From: an uncultured Flavobacteriaceae bacterium
Lineage (GTDB): Bacteria > Bacteroidota > Bacteroidia > Flavobacteriales > Flavobacteriaceae
NCBI GenBank assembly: GCA_913052425.1
Contig: CAJXEG010000010.1
Location: 1-15,937 of the forward strand
Direction: 5' to 3'
DNA length: 15,937 bases
The position numbers and the translations under genes were made by a program. The notes beneath the pieces were generated by a model. That model did no database searches, was not told where the DNA came from, and saw only the letters and a list, made by a program, of their open reading frames with translations. Positions within the stretch are counted from its first letter, which is position 1. Each line of letters opens with the position of its first letter. Positions 1 through 8,822 of the stretch are shown piece by piece.

Positions 1-55
1 TGGTAATGAATCCATAACCTTTGGATCCATTAAAGAATTTAACTGTACCAGTCAT
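1..55 (-). CDS. Cold-shock domain protein, N-terminal part (cut by the window edge)
   Basis: Only the first 18 codons are in the window. Reading down from the ATG at 53-55 they give MTGTVKFFNGSKGYGFIT, the canonical start of a CspA-type single-domain cold-shock protein: the first beta strand with VKFFN and then the RNP1-like KGYGFI nucleic-acid-binding motif. Such proteins are about 65 residues long, bind single-stranded RNA or DNA, and act as RNA chaperones. The gene lies 59 bases downstream of the small membrane-protein gene on the same strand. The AT-rich leader (56-114) holds no convincing TAnnTTTG promoter, so whether it is co-transcribed is unclear. Family assignment is secure despite the truncation; the exact paralogue cannot be told. 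Confidence 0.88.
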   Translation of the reverse strand, partial: MTGTVKFFNGSKGYGFIT

Positions 56-114
56 ATTTTAATTTAAAAATTTTGTGCAAGTTACACTTTCTTAGGCGGG
101 GAAACTTAATTAGA

Positions 115-357
115 TCATTTTTTTTGATCTAAATCCCGAAGTTTCTCCAAATTCTCTTTGGAAAGGGTGTAGTCTTTAAGTTTTTTTCCCTTCCATCGGT
201 GTACCAAAAAAAGAGGCATAAAGATGAATGCCGAAGTTAATACGGTGAATCCGATGATCTTATTTCCCAATAGAGTATTCCCGGTAGTATTTTCATAAAG
301 CCCTGCTGTCAAGCTGAAAAGAATTCCCAAAAAAAGAAATCTCAATAAATATTTCAT
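115..357 (-). CDS. Small two-helix membrane protein of unknown function
   Basis: An 80-residue protein that I do not recognise as a named family. It has two hydrophobic stretches, about residues 4-22 and 35-53, which should form a helical hairpin in the inner membrane. A basic, charged C-terminal tail (about 54-80, many Lys and Asp/Glu) is predicted to be cytoplasmic. It follows aspS on the same strand after 37 bases, with no TAnnTTTG element in between, so it is probably transcribed with aspS. An inverted repeat (TTAGATCA / TGATCTAA, 110-117 and 125-132) overlaps its stop codon. The reading frame is open, begins with ATG and fits the gap between aspS and the cold-shock gene, so it is likely real. 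No function can be given. Confidence 0.7.
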   Translation of the reverse strand: MKYLLRFLFLGILFSLTAGLYENTTGNTLLGNKIIGFTVLTSAFIFMPLFLVHRWKGKKLKDYTLSKENLEKLRDLDQKK

Positions 358-394
358 GGCTAATGACTTTAGTGGTTATAGGAATTTTCTTTTG

Positions 395-2152
395 TCAAGG
401 ATTTTTGGGCAATGATTTAAGGTATAATTCTTCCAATTGGGCATCTTCCAGAACTGCAGGTGCGTTGATCATCACATCTCTGCCATTATTGTTTTTGGGG
501 AATGCGATAAAGTCTCTGATGGTCTCGCTTCCTCCAAGTATGGCCACCAAACGATCGAGTCCCAATGCAATTCCACCGTGGGGAGGGGCACCATACTGGA
601 AGGCATCCATCAAAAAGCCAAATTGTTCTTGAGCTTCTTTTTCTGTGAATCCCAGCAGATCAAACATTTTCTCTTGCAGGGCTGTATCGTGTATTCGGAT
701 TGAACCACCACCAATTTCATTTCCATTCAATACCAGATCATAGGCATTGGCCTTTACATTAGCGGGGTCGCTTTCCAACAAATCAATATCCTCTTTTTTT
801 GGAGCGGTAAAAGGGTGGTGCATGGCGTGATATCGCTGCGTCTCATCGTCCCATTCCAGCAGCGGAAAGTCGGTTACCCAAAGGGCGGCAAACTCGTCGG
901 GTTTTCTCAGTCCCATTTGCTCGGCAATTTCCATGCGCAGTGCACTCAGTTGGGTTCGTATGGCTTGGGCTGGCCCTGCCATCACAAAGATCAAATCTCC
1001 GGCATTTGCTCCTGTTGCAGTTGCCCATTGGGACAGCTCTTCACTGTCAAAAAATTTATCGACAGAGGATTTGTAGCTTCCATCCTCGTTACATTTTACC
1101 CATACCAAACCTTTGGCGCCGATTTGAGGACGCTTTACCCATTCGATCCATCCATCAATTTCTTTTCGGGTCATATTGGCACCCCCTGCCACTGCAATTC
1201 CCACGACCAATTCTTGACTGTCAAATACATTAAAGCCCTTGTTTTGTGCCAGTGCATTAAGCTCGCCAAAAGTCATCCCAAAGCGTATGTCGGGTTTGTC
1301 ATTACCGTATTTTTCCATTGCTTCTGCGAAAGTCATCCGGGGAAAGTCACCCAATTCCACGCCTTTAATTTCTTTCAAGAGGTGTTGGATCATGGCCTCA
1401 AATTGCAACAATACATCTTCTTGTTCAACAAATGTCATTTCACAATCGATCTGTGTAAATTCCGGTTGCCGGTCGGCCCTTAGGTCTTCATCCCTAAAAC
1501 ATTTAACGATTTGGAAATATTTGTCAAAACTGGCGATCATCAAGAGCTGCTTAAAGGTCTGTGGAGATTGAGGTAGGGCATAAAATTGTCCGCTATTCAT
1601 TCTGGAGGGCACGACAAAATCGCGAGCTCCCTCAGGAGTCGATTTGATCAAATAGGGTGTTTCTACATCGATAAAGTCTGCTTGGGATAAAAAATTCCGA
1701 ACCGCCATCGTCACTTTGTGCCTAAGGATGAGATTCTCTCGTACAGGGGTGCGTCTTAAATCCAAATAGCGATATTGCATCCGCAGTTCGTCTCCTCCGT
1801 CCGTTTGATTTTCAATGGTAAAGGGCGGGGTTTTGGAGGCGTTTAATACCGTTAACTCCCTTGCCAGTATTTCGATCCCTCCTGTAGCCATATTGGGGTT
1901 TTTGGATTCCCTCTCGATTACTTTTCCCTTGATTTGGATCACGTCCTCACGGCCCAACTCCAACGATTTTTTATAAACCGCTTCGGGGGTACGCTCCTCG
2001 TCAAAAACCAATTGAGTGATCCCAAAACGATCCCTCAAATCGATCCAAACGATAAAACCTTTATTCCTGATTTTTTGTACCCATCCGGCCAGGGTAACTT
2101 CTTCGTTGGAATGATTTTCATTCAATGCGCCGCAGTGGTGGGATCTCAACAT
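395..2152 (-). CDS. aspS: Aspartate--tRNA ligase (AspRS), bacterial type
   Basis: Full-length (585 residues; bacterial AspRS is about 590) cytoplasmic class IIb aminoacyl-tRNA synthetase that charges tRNA-Asp with aspartate using ATP. Residues 1-105 are the OB-fold anticodon-binding domain ([19 protein letters not shown]). The catalytic core has the flipping loop STPEGARDF (171-179), class II motif 2 with [16 protein letters not shown] (219-234), and motif 3 with [13 protein letters not shown] (527-539). The bacterial GAD insertion fills roughly 290-410. Residue 31, at the OB-fold site linked to tRNA discrimination, is Lys rather than the usual Leu or His. The ATG at 2152 gives the normal N-terminus and lies just after a good promoter (2170-2199), so aspS is transcribed independently of the upstream pump gene, whose stop is 49 bases away. 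Confidence 0.98.
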   Translation of the reverse strand: MLRSHHCGALNENHSNEEVTLAGWVQKIRNKGFIVWIDLRDRFGITQLVFDEERTPEAVYKKSLELGREDVIQIKGKVIERESKNPNMATGGIEILARELTVLNASKTPPFTIENQTDGGDELRMQYRYLDLRRTPVRENLILRHKVTMAVRNFLSQADFIDVETPYLIKSTPEGARDFVVPSRMNSGQFYALPQSPQTFKQLLMIASFDKYFQIVKCFRDEDLRADRQPEFTQIDCEMTFVEQEDVLLQFEAMIQHLLKEIKGVELGDFPRMTFAEAMEKYGNDKPDIRFGMTFGELNALAQNKGFNVFDSQELVVGIAVAGGANMTRKEIDGWIEWVKRPQIGAKGLVWVKCNEDGSYKSSVDKFFDSEELSQWATATGANAGDLIFVMAGPAQAIRTQLSALRMEIAEQMGLRKPDEFAALWVTDFPLLEWDDETQRYHAMHHPFTAPKKEDIDLLESDPANVKANAYDLVLNGNEIGGGSIRIHDTALQEKMFDLLGFTEKEAQEQFGFLMDAFQYGAPPHGGIALGLDRLVAILGGSETIRDFIAFPKNNNGRDVMINAPAVLEDAQLEELYLKSLPKNP

Positions 2153-2169
2153 TTTGTTTGAATTAGTTG

Positions 2170-2199
2170 CAAATGTAATAAGCCTTTTCCATGACCAAA
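2170..2199 (-). promoter_or_regulatory. Bacteroidota-type promoter of aspS
   Basis: On the minus strand, TTTG (2196-2199) is followed by an 18-base spacer and TACATTTG (2170-2177), a perfect TAnnTTTG -7 element. This matches the known Bacteroidota housekeeping sigma-factor consensus and has the same spacing as the promoter before the TetR gene in this window. It fits between the RND pump stop codon (2202-2204) and the aspS ATG. Transcription should begin a few bases downstream, giving a leader of roughly 10-15 bases. Inferred from sequence only. Confidence 0.65.
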
Positions 2200-2201
2200 A
2201 A

Positions 2202-5200
2202 TTATTTTTGAAATAGCTTTTTCCATTTCAGCTTGATCTGGTAGCTGATCAGAAAAGTAGCGGGGACAATGATCAGGGTGAGGAAAGTAGCAAAAGTCAA
2301 TCCAAAGATCACAGTCTTGGCCAAAGGTCCCCAGAAAATAACATTGTCCCCTCCGACAAAGACCTTGGGATCCCATTGCGAAAACAAGGAGAAAAAGTCG
2401 ATGTTCAGACCGATGGCCAATGGAATCAATCCCAATATGGTGGTAATCGCAGTGAGGATCACCGGGCGCAATCTTGCGGTTCCTCCTTCGATGATGGCCT
2501 CAATGGCTTCGACATTGGGCAACATGCTTTCCTCGGGAAGTTCCAGAGCCAACTTTTTCCTGTCGATCAACAACTGGGTATAGTCCAATAATACTACACC
2601 ATTGTTCACCACAATCCCGGACAGTGAAATGATCCCCATCATGGTCATCAATATCACAAAAGGCATTTGGAATAGGGTGATCCCCAAAAATACTCCGGTA
2701 AAACTCAAGAAAATAGAAATCAGGATGATGATGGGTTTGGAAATGGAATTGAATTGGAAAACCAACAATAACATGATCAGCGCCAGAGCTGCCAAAAGTG
2801 CATTGGTCAAGAAGGTCATGTTTTTTTCTTGTTCTTCGATTTCTCCGGTGAATTTGAATTCGACCCCCATATCAAGCGAGTAATTCAGCAGGGCCGATTT
2901 GACATTGGCCACCACTTCGTTGGCGTTGTAGCCCGCCAATACATCGGAATACAAGGTCACCAGCCGAATGGATTTGCGATGTTTTATGGCGCTATAGGAA
3001 GAAGAGTTTTGGGCTTTGACCAAGGCAGCAATCGGGATCTCTTTGATTTTTCCGGAGGATTGGTCCCTAAAAGTTACGAATTGATTGAACAAGGCATTCT
3101 TGTCATATCGGTATTGCTCTTGAAAACGGACATTGATTTCGTAATCCTCACCATCTTTTTTATAAATACCTGCTTTGACACCAAAAAGTGAATTTCTCAA
3201 TTGGGAACCGATCATACCTGCAGACACACCCAACTCTCCTGCTTTTTTTCGATCGATGATCAGTTGGGTTCCCGGTTTGTTTTTGTTTACATCGATTTTC
3301 AATTCCTCTACTCCGGGGATGTTTTCCGTATTGAGGAAGTCTTTCATCACTTGTGCAGTTTGGATAAGCTTTTCGTAATCCCTACCGGAAATTTCGATAT
3401 TGACAGGATAGCCCACCGGTGGACCATTGGCGTCTTTTTCCACAGAAATAGACACCCCCGGATATTTGCCGCTAAGGAACTTTTGAATTTCGCTGCGCAG
3501 GCTTTCACTCGACAGTCCATTCCTGAACTTAAATTCCCGCATGGTGAGCGATATTTTGGCTTTGTGCGGCATTTCGTTGGTTACCCCACCGTCAATTTCG
3601 GGATTTCCGGCTCCGGCCCCAACTTGCGCCACAGCATCCTCGACCAAATAGTTGTAATCGCCATCCCGATATTTTTCTTGATTGATTACCGAAAAGATAT
3701 CCGCCTCAATCTTTTGAGTAATGGCGTTGGTCTTATTAATGTCGGTTCCCTCTGGATATTCGATATAGGTTAAAATTTGTAAGGGTTGATTTTCGGGGAA
3801 AAACTCCACCTTGGGCGGAAAGATACCCATCAAAACAAAAGAGGAGATTAGCAGTAAGAATGTGCCGATCAAAAATGCAAAGGGACGATATCCTTTGAGT
3901 GCCATGGATAAAAAGGAGCGATAGCCTTTTTCCATTTTTGGTAAAAACTGATTTTGAAAAACAGAAGCCAGCCCTTTAAGAAAATATTTATAGGCCCAAA
4001 ACAGGAAGGTGATGGCGATCATCATTGTTCCTAGTCCTCTTAAAGCCCCTTGGTTGAAAACCAAAATCAAACCCAATCCTCCTAGGATGAGTGTCAGCCT
4101 GAGCAGTCCCATGAGAGAGATTTGTCTCTCGCTGATTTCCATAAAGCGAGAAACGAGCATGGAGTTGAAAAACAAGGCCACGATCAGTGAAGATCCCAAT
4201 ACCACAGATAGGGTGATGGGGAAGTAAATCATGAATTCGCCCATCAGTCCTGGCCATGCTCCCAAGGGAACAAATGCGGCAATGGTGGTGGCAGTAGAAA
4301 CAATGATGGGATAGGCAATTTCTCCAATCCCTACTTTGGCTGCTTGGATGCGACTCATGCCCTCTTTCTCCATCAAACGGTAGACGTTTTCGACCACAAC
4401 AATCCCGTTATCTACCAACATGCCCAGTCCCATCACCAATCCAAACAGAACCATTGTATTCATGGTATAGCCCAATAGGGAAAGTATCATAAATGACATG
4501 AACATGGACATGGGGATGGCAAAGCCCACAAAAAGGGAATTCCTAAAACCCAAAAAGAACATCAATACTGTGACCACCAGCAATACCCCAAAGATGATGT
4601 TGTTGACCAAATCACTGACTTGATTCAGGGTAATGGCCGATTGATCATTGGAGATGGTGAGTTTGATGTTTTTGGGAAAAATATTTTTTCCAATGTCATC
4701 GATCAAGGCTTGTATTTTTTGGGAGGCTTGGATCAGGTTTTTCCCGCCTCTTTTTTTTACGTCGAGCAAGACGACCTTTTTTCCAAAGGATCTGGCGTAG
4801 GAAGAAATGTCTTTTTCTTTAAAAGTGATGGTGGCGACATCTCCCAGGTAGGTTACTGCTTTTTCACTTTTAACGACAAAGTTTTTGAGTTCTTCCGGAT
4901 CGGAAATTTCTCCGATGATCCTCAAACTTCTTCTTTGTCCTCCGGTGACGATATTCCCAGCAGAGATGGTGGTATTTTCTCCCCCAATGGCACTGAGAAT
5001 ATCGTTAAAACTGATTTTGGCCGCAGTCATTTTGTAAATGTCTACTGCGATTTCGACCTCAAAAGCTTGTATGCCCCTAACATCGGCCGATTTGATCTCG
5101 GGGATTTGTTCAATTTTTTCTTCCAGATAGCCTGCAAAATCTTTCATTTGCTCAATAGGGTAATCTCCCATCATGCTGATGCTCAAAATGGGCATCAATT

Positions 5201-5639
5201 CAGAAAAATCCATTTCAAAAACAGAAGGTTCTACTTTGGCGTTGTTGAAAGTGGGCCAATCGGCACCCGATACTACGCCGTCGACCAGATCTTTTGTTTT
5301 TTGCTTGGCCAGGTCCAGTGGTATATTTTCGTCAAATTCCAATTGGATTACGGCAAAATCCTCCTCAGAAGTAGAGGTAATATCGACCAAGTTGGACACC
5401 CCTTTGAGGGCATCCTCAAGGGGATCGACAATCAATCGTTCAATGTCCTCGGCCGTATTTCCGGGGAATACTGCAGATACAAAAATACGGGTGTCGTTGA
5501 TCTCTGGGAAACTTTCCCGAGGCATGATCTTGTAGGATCGTATGCCCAAAAAGAAAAAGATCGTCATGATGACATAGATCACTGTTTTGTGATCTATGGA
5601 CCAACTGGATAAAGGAAATTCTTTGTGTATTTTTTTCAT
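2202..5639 (-). CDS. RND-family efflux transporter, inner-membrane permease
   Basis: A 1145-residue AcrB-like proton-driven exporter, the inner-membrane pump of a tripartite efflux complex. Family marks are TM1 (about 19-34) followed by [10 protein letters not shown], the first porter domain (about 40-340), TM2-6 (about 342-500), a second porter half (about 610-935) and TM8-12 ending with [27 protein letters not shown] sequence (1055-1077). Proton-relay positions differ from AcrB: TM4 reads [13 protein letters not shown] (D410-N411 in place of Asp-Asp), and TM10 reads [13 protein letters not shown], with Asn where AcrB has its essential Lys. Between TM6 and TM7 there are two additional hydrophobic stretches (about 511-530 and 536-553), which explains part of the length excess over about 1050. 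It is the last gene of the efflux operon, 14 bases after the adaptor gene. The substrate cannot be deduced; drugs, bile-like compounds or lipids are all possible. Confidence 0.95.
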   Translation of the reverse strand: MKKIHKEFPLSSWSIDHKTVIYVIMTIFFFLGIRSYKIMPRESFPEINDTRIFVSAVFPGNTAEDIERLIVDPLEDALKGVSNLVDITSTSEEDFAVIQLEFDENIPLDLAKQKTKDLVDGVVSGADWPTFNNAKVEPSVFEMDFSELMPILSISMMGDYPIEQMKDFAGYLEEKIEQIPEIKSADVRGIQAFEVEIAVDIYKMTAAKISFNDILSAIGGENTTISAGNIVTGGQRRSLRIIGEISDPEELKNFVVKSEKAVTYLGDVATITFKEKDISSYARSFGKKVVLLDVKKRGGKNLIQASQKIQALIDDIGKNIFPKNIKLTISNDQSAITLNQVSDLVNNIIFGVLLVVTVLMFFLGFRNSLFVGFAIPMSMFMSFMILSLLGYTMNTMVLFGLVMGLGMLVDNGIVVVENVYRLMEKEGMSRIQAAKVGIGEIAYPIIVSTATTIAAFVPLGAWPGLMGEFMIYFPITLSVVLGSSLIVALFFNSMLVSRFMEISERQISLMGLLRLTLILGGLGLILVFNQGALRGLGTMMIAITFLFWAYKYFLKGLASVFQNQFLPKMEKGYRSFLSMALKGYRPFAFLIGTFLLLISSFVLMGIFPPKVEFFPENQPLQILTYIEYPEGTDINKTNAITQKIEADIFSVINQEKYRDGDYNYLVEDAVAQVGAGAGNPEIDGGVTNEMPHKAKISLTMREFKFRNGLSSESLRSEIQKFLSGKYPGVSISVEKDANGPPVGYPVNIEISGRDYEKLIQTAQVMKDFLNTENIPGVEELKIDVNKNKPGTQLIIDRKKAGELGVSAGMIGSQLRNSLFGVKAGIYKKDGEDYEINVRFQEQYRYDKNALFNQFVTFRDQSSGKIKEIPIAALVKAQNSSSYSAIKHRKSIRLVTLYSDVLAGYNANEVVANVKSALLNYSLDMGVEFKFTGEIEEQEKNMTFLTNALLAALALIMLLLVFQFNSISKPIIILISIFLSFTGVFLGITLFQMPFVILMTMMGIISLSGIVVNNGVVLLDYTQLLIDRKKLALELPEESMLPNVEAIEAIIEGGTARLRPVILTAITTILGLIPLAIGLNIDFFSLFSQWDPKVFVGGDNVIFWGPLAKTVIFGLTFATFLTLIIVPATFLISYQIKLKWKKLFQK

Positions 5640-5653
5640 TTTTTGCGATCCAA

Positions 5654-6820
5654 TTATTGAATGTTTTTGACCCTTTGATTGTTTTCTACTATTGTTGCTC
5701 CTTCATCTACCAAAAGATCACCGGCTTGAATCCCCTCCAATACTTCTACTTTATCCATGCTGTTTTTACCCAATCGAACAAAAGTCTGTTCGGTACGATA
5801 GACTTGATCTTTCCCGTCGGATTTTAATTTGAAAATATATTTTTTACCATTGGCGTTTTCTTTGACAATCCGCATGGGAATCATCAGAGCTTCCGGATTG
5901 CTGTAATCGTTGATTTTTAATTTACAGCTCAGATTGGGTTTGATCATTTCATCGGGGTTGGGAAGGAGAGTTTCCACTCTAAAACTTCGGTTGTTGGGAT
6001 TGATAAAGTTACCGGTCTGACGGATAGTGGTGGCATATTCTCGATCCAACATAGGAATCTTCACCGTTGTTGAGGTTCCCTTTTTTACCTGCTCTAGGTA
6101 GCGCTCTGGCACGCTTGCCTCTGTGTACATCTTTTTGAGATTGACGATTCTCATCACTGGGGTTTGTCCGGGTAACAAATTGGCTCCTGTATTGGCTACA
6201 ATTTCGTCTATGGTCCCAGAGAAAGGTGCCAAAATCTGGGTACGTTGTAATTGTTTTTTCAGCTGGGCAACGGTTTTTAATTGACTTTCATAGGTCGCTT
6301 TGGCTTGAAGCAAATTCATTTCTGAGCCAATATTTTGATTCCATAGTCTTTGGGTACGCTCGTATGTTGTTTTTGAAAGCCTCGCTTGTATCTGCAATTG
6401 CTCCAGTTGGTTTTTAAGTCCCGCATCATCAATCTGAGCGAGTAGTTTTCCTTTTTTGACCTTTTGACCTTCCTCAACGTAAACTTTTTTAAGTGTACCA
6501 TTGTACTCGGGATAAAGTAGCACATTTTGTCGTGTTTTGATGTTGGCCTGTATTTCTATATGGTGATCAAAATTTTCCGGTTTTACCTCAAACATAGAAA
6601 TCAGTGCCAGTTTTTCGGAGGGATCCAAATTCGCAATGGCGGCATTGATTTGAGTTAACTCCATTTTTAGGGCATTGAGGGTTTTTAACTTGTCTTCTTT
6701 TTGGGTCTTTAGACCATTGAGGTCCTTTGCTTCGATCAGTTCTGTGGTTGAGACAGATTGATCTCCGGAACAGCCAATGATAAAGGCAATGATGTAGAGA
6801 GCGTGTATATTTTTTTTCAT
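5654..6820 (-). CDS. RND efflux periplasmic adaptor (membrane-fusion protein), lipoprotein
   Basis: A 388-residue HlyD/AcrA-type adaptor that bridges the RND pump and the outer-membrane channel. The N-terminus is a lipoprotein signal (AFIIGC, lipid cysteine C17) followed by SGDQS, so it should be anchored in a membrane facing the periplasm. Residues about 30-66 are charged heptad-like sequence predicted to form an extra coiled coil before the core. The core is a split biotinyl/lipoyl domain (about 103-131, with YVEEGQKVKKGKLLAQID, and about 195-228, with LAPFSGTIDEI) around an alpha-hairpin (about 132-193). Beta-barrel and membrane-proximal domains follow to the end. It starts 3 bases after the outer-membrane gene and stops 14 bases before the pump gene, so translation within the operon is probably coupled. 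Confidence 0.95.
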   Translation of the reverse strand: MKKNIHALYIIAFIIGCSGDQSVSTTELIEAKDLNGLKTQKEDKLKTLNALKMELTQINAAIANLDPSEKLALISMFEVKPENFDHHIEIQANIKTRQNVLLYPEYNGTLKKVYVEEGQKVKKGKLLAQIDDAGLKNQLEQLQIQARLSKTTYERTQRLWNQNIGSEMNLLQAKATYESQLKTVAQLKKQLQRTQILAPFSGTIDEIVANTGANLLPGQTPVMRIVNLKKMYTEASVPERYLEQVKKGTSTTVKIPMLDREYATTIRQTGNFINPNNRSFRVETLLPNPDEMIKPNLSCKLKINDYSNPEALMIPMRIVKENANGKKYIFKLKSDGKDQVYRTEQTFVRLGKNSMDKVEVLEGIQAGDLLVDEGATIVENNQRVKNIQ

Positions 6821-6823
6821 GGA

Positions 6824-8167
6824 CTAGTTAGTATTAGAATGATTGAGAAGCGTTTCCAGTTCGATTTTATTACTGATCACTTTTTGAATGGCACTGACAA
6901 AATTATTTTGGGCGGTATAGAGCTGAAGTTGGGACATACGGAGTTCAAAAGTTTGGATCATGCCTTCAAAATATTTGGTTTGATTTTTTTGTTCGATGCT
7001 TTCGGCCAGTCTCAAATTTTCTTTTTCGGTATAGTAATTGTCTATCGACAATTGATATTCGTTTAGGGTGGCATTCACTTCAATTCTGATTTTAGATTGG
7101 GTTTCCTCCAGTTGGGTTTTGGCTTGATCCAGGCTGATTTTCGCCTTTTGTGTGTTTGCACTTTTGCCCAAGGAACTGAATATGGGGATTTGTACGTTCA
7201 ACCCCAGCAGGGAAGACCCATACCACTTTTGGTCACCATCGGTAAAAGTAAACTCATTGCTGTTTCCCGTATAGGTGCGGTTGATAAAAGCATTGACCTT
7301 AGGGAGTGCTTTGGATTTTTCAAGTTTTAATTTTAAAGCTTCAGATTTTAGGGTGTTATCGGCAATTCTGATGTCGATGTTGTTGTCAATATTGTCGGTA
7401 TTGGGAAGGGTTTGGAAGTAGATGTCTTCATTGAAAATATCGTCCAGTTCATCGGTGAGTTTCAGGGGGTATTCTATGGGATAACCAATGACGAATTTGA
7501 GCATGTCTTGTTGGATCTTTAACAGGTTTTGGGCGTATTTTAGACGGCTGTTGGCTTGGGCCAGTGACAACTGAATTTGCTCTACGCTTTCTTCTTCCTC
7601 AAAACCATTCCGAAACAGTTGATGTATTTCTTGGAAATTGTTTTCCAAAGAAGCTCTGTTTTTCTCCAAAAAAATGATATTGTATTTTGCCAACAGGGCA
7701 TTGGAGTAGAGGTTGGTGACCATCTTTTTTACCTCCAAATTTGTTTTTTCAAACAGGTTTTCTGAAATGGCCAGGTACACTTTGGTGGCCTGAAGTCCCA
7801 CCAGATAAGAACCGTCAAAAATGAGTTGTTCCATTTTCAACGACCCGATCATGTTTTGTTCTGTCCCGAAGGTGAGCTCACTAAACTCTCCCGGATTTCC
7901 TCCAAAAAACTCGGCGGGAACCAGTGAAACGGGCATTTCCAAAAAGTTTTGATAATTGACCACAGAGCTGATTTGAGGCAGTCCCGTAGCAATGGTTTTC
8001 CATTTTTCTTTTTTTGCTTTTTGAATTTCACGATCGGCATTGATGATCGAGCGGTTGTGGGTCAACCCAAAAGCAATGGCTTCTTCCAATGTAAGTGACT
8101 CGGGCAACTCTTGGGCTTGAGTCGAGCCAAAAAGGAGGGTTAAAAACAAAAATAAATGAATCTTCAT
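6824..8167 (-). CDS. TolC-family outer-membrane efflux protein
   Basis: A 447-residue outer-membrane channel of the tripartite pump. It has a cleavable signal peptide (hydrophobic residues 3-13, cleavage likely after STQA at residue 18). The mature protein opens with LTLEEAIAFGLTHNRSI, the hallmark start of the OEP/TolC fold. Long amphipathic helices rich in Glu, Lys, Asn and Gln follow, in two structural repeats (about 24-225 and 255-440), as expected for the coiled-coil barrel. Each TolC-type monomer gives four strands to a 12-strand barrel formed by the trimer. The gene is second in the operon, 4 bases after the TetR gene and 3 bases before the adaptor gene. Length is typical for the family. 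The family is clear from the N-terminal motif and context; no substrate can be inferred. Confidence 0.93.
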   Translation of the reverse strand: MKIHLFLFLTLLFGSTQAQELPESLTLEEAIAFGLTHNRSIINADREIQKAKKEKWKTIATGLPQISSVVNYQNFLEMPVSLVPAEFFGGNPGEFSELTFGTEQNMIGSLKMEQLIFDGSYLVGLQATKVYLAISENLFEKTNLEVKKMVTNLYSNALLAKYNIIFLEKNRASLENNFQEIHQLFRNGFEEEESVEQIQLSLAQANSRLKYAQNLLKIQQDMLKFVIGYPIEYPLKLTDELDDIFNEDIYFQTLPNTDNIDNNIDIRIADNTLKSEALKLKLEKSKALPKVNAFINRTYTGNSNEFTFTDGDQKWYGSSLLGLNVQIPIFSSLGKSANTQKAKISLDQAKTQLEETQSKIRIEVNATLNEYQLSIDNYYTEKENLRLAESIEQKNQTKYFEGMIQTFELRMSQLQLYTAQNNFVSAIQKVISNKIELETLLNHSNTN

Positions 8168-8171
8168 GGAG

Positions 8172-8771
8172 TTATATTGTTTCGTTGTATTCTTCTAAAA
8201 AATTTAATCCTTTGGGGGTAACAATGGCCCTTAGGTGATAATCAATGTATTTTCCGATGATGAGATCAATGTCCGTATCCTCAGGAGGGAATAGCTCTAT
8301 ATCACGTAATCCTCTAAATCCATTAAAGTAGATACGTGTAATAAATTCGGTATCGATAGAAGCTCTAAAAAGACCCGATTCTATTCCTTTATTTAAATTC
8401 ATCTTAAACGTTTCTCCCAAGGCGGAAAGTTCCTTCTTTCTTATTTCTGCATAGATGGAAGGATAATATTTTTGCAATTGGTATTGGGGGGATTTGTCTT
8501 TTTTCCCCAAAACTTCCACCGCTATTTTTTTGGTCTCATACAGGGCTTTAATGGGATTTTCGATTGAAGATTGAACGGCTATGATTTTGTCTTTTACTTC
8601 CTCAAAAACATGAAAAACTGCCGATCTGACCAAAGAAGTTTTATCACTAAAATGGACATAGATCGTTTTTTTGGAGATGTGCATGTGCTCGGCAATATCG
8701 TCCATGGTTACAGCCTTATAGCCATATTGGAGGAACAAAGAAGAAGCCGATACAACGATATCTCTTTCCAT
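8172..8771 (-). CDS. TetR/AcrR-family transcriptional regulator of the efflux operon
   Basis: A 199-residue repressor. The N-terminal helix-turn-helix covers about residues 6-48: ASSLFLQYGYKAVTMDDIAE, then HISKKTIYVHFSDK, the typical TetR recognition helix and its flank. The C-terminal ligand and dimer domain (about 55-199) is unassigned, as usual. The open frame extends up to a TTG at 8825, but the ATG at 8769-8771 is the better start. It gives the family's normal N-terminus, and a strong promoter (8784-8813) lies inside the extra 18 codons, so they would not be transcribed. The gene is the first of the operon, 4 bases before the TolC-like gene. An inverted repeat over the promoter suggests that it represses its own operon, as many pump-linked TetR proteins do. 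The ligand is unknown. Confidence 0.93.
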   Translation of the reverse strand: MERDIVVSASSLFLQYGYKAVTMDDIAEHMHISKKTIYVHFSDKTSLVRSAVFHVFEEVKDKIIAVQSSIENPIKALYETKKIAVEVLGKKDKSPQYQLQKYYPSIYAEIRKKELSALGETFKMNLNKGIESGLFRASIDTEFITRIYFNGFRGLRDIELFPPEDTDIDLIIGKYIDYHLRAIVTPKGLNFLEEYNETI

Positions 8772-8783
8772 AGCAATTTTTTG

Positions 8784-8813
8784 CAAACATATAACAGAAA
8801 CTTTAAAAACAAA
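8784..8813 (-). promoter_or_regulatory. Promoter of the TetR-efflux operon
   Basis: On the minus strand TTTG (8810-8813) is followed by 18 bases and then TATGTTTG (8784-8791), a perfect TAnnTTTG -7 element followed by C, as is common in Bacteroidota. The ATG of the repressor lies 12 bases downstream, implying a very short leader. This element decides the start codon of the TetR gene. Predicted from sequence. Confidence 0.7.
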
Positions 8814-8822
8814 AAAAGTTTC
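8797..8822. promoter_or_regulatory. Candidate TetR operator (inverted repeat)
   Basis: A perfect 8 bp inverted repeat, GAAACTTT (8797-8804) and AAAGTTTC (8815-8822), with a 10-base spacer. It covers the -33 element and part of the spacer of the efflux-operon promoter, where a bound repressor would block RNA polymerase. A further direct copy of the core AAAGTTT lies at 8824-8830. The site is AT-rich, so chance repeats are a concern; the position is the main argument for it. Confidence 0.45.

Noticed and set aside
110..132. Inverted repeat TTAGATCA / TGATCTAA as a terminator
   Set aside because: The T-run lies in the loop and not after the stem on the transcribed strand, the stem is AT-rich and weak, and it overlaps a stop codon; it is mentioned with the gene but not called.
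815..1483. 222-codon open frame on the plus strand inside aspS
   Set aside because: It is antisense to conserved AspRS catalytic sequence, has a Cys/His/Phe-rich composition unlike a real protein, and has no promoter; it is a shadow of the codon bias of aspS.
4620..5612. 330-codon open frame on the plus strand opposite the RND pump gene
   Set aside because: Long, but fully antisense to conserved porter-domain coding sequence, with no recognisable domain; best explained by codon usage on the other strand.
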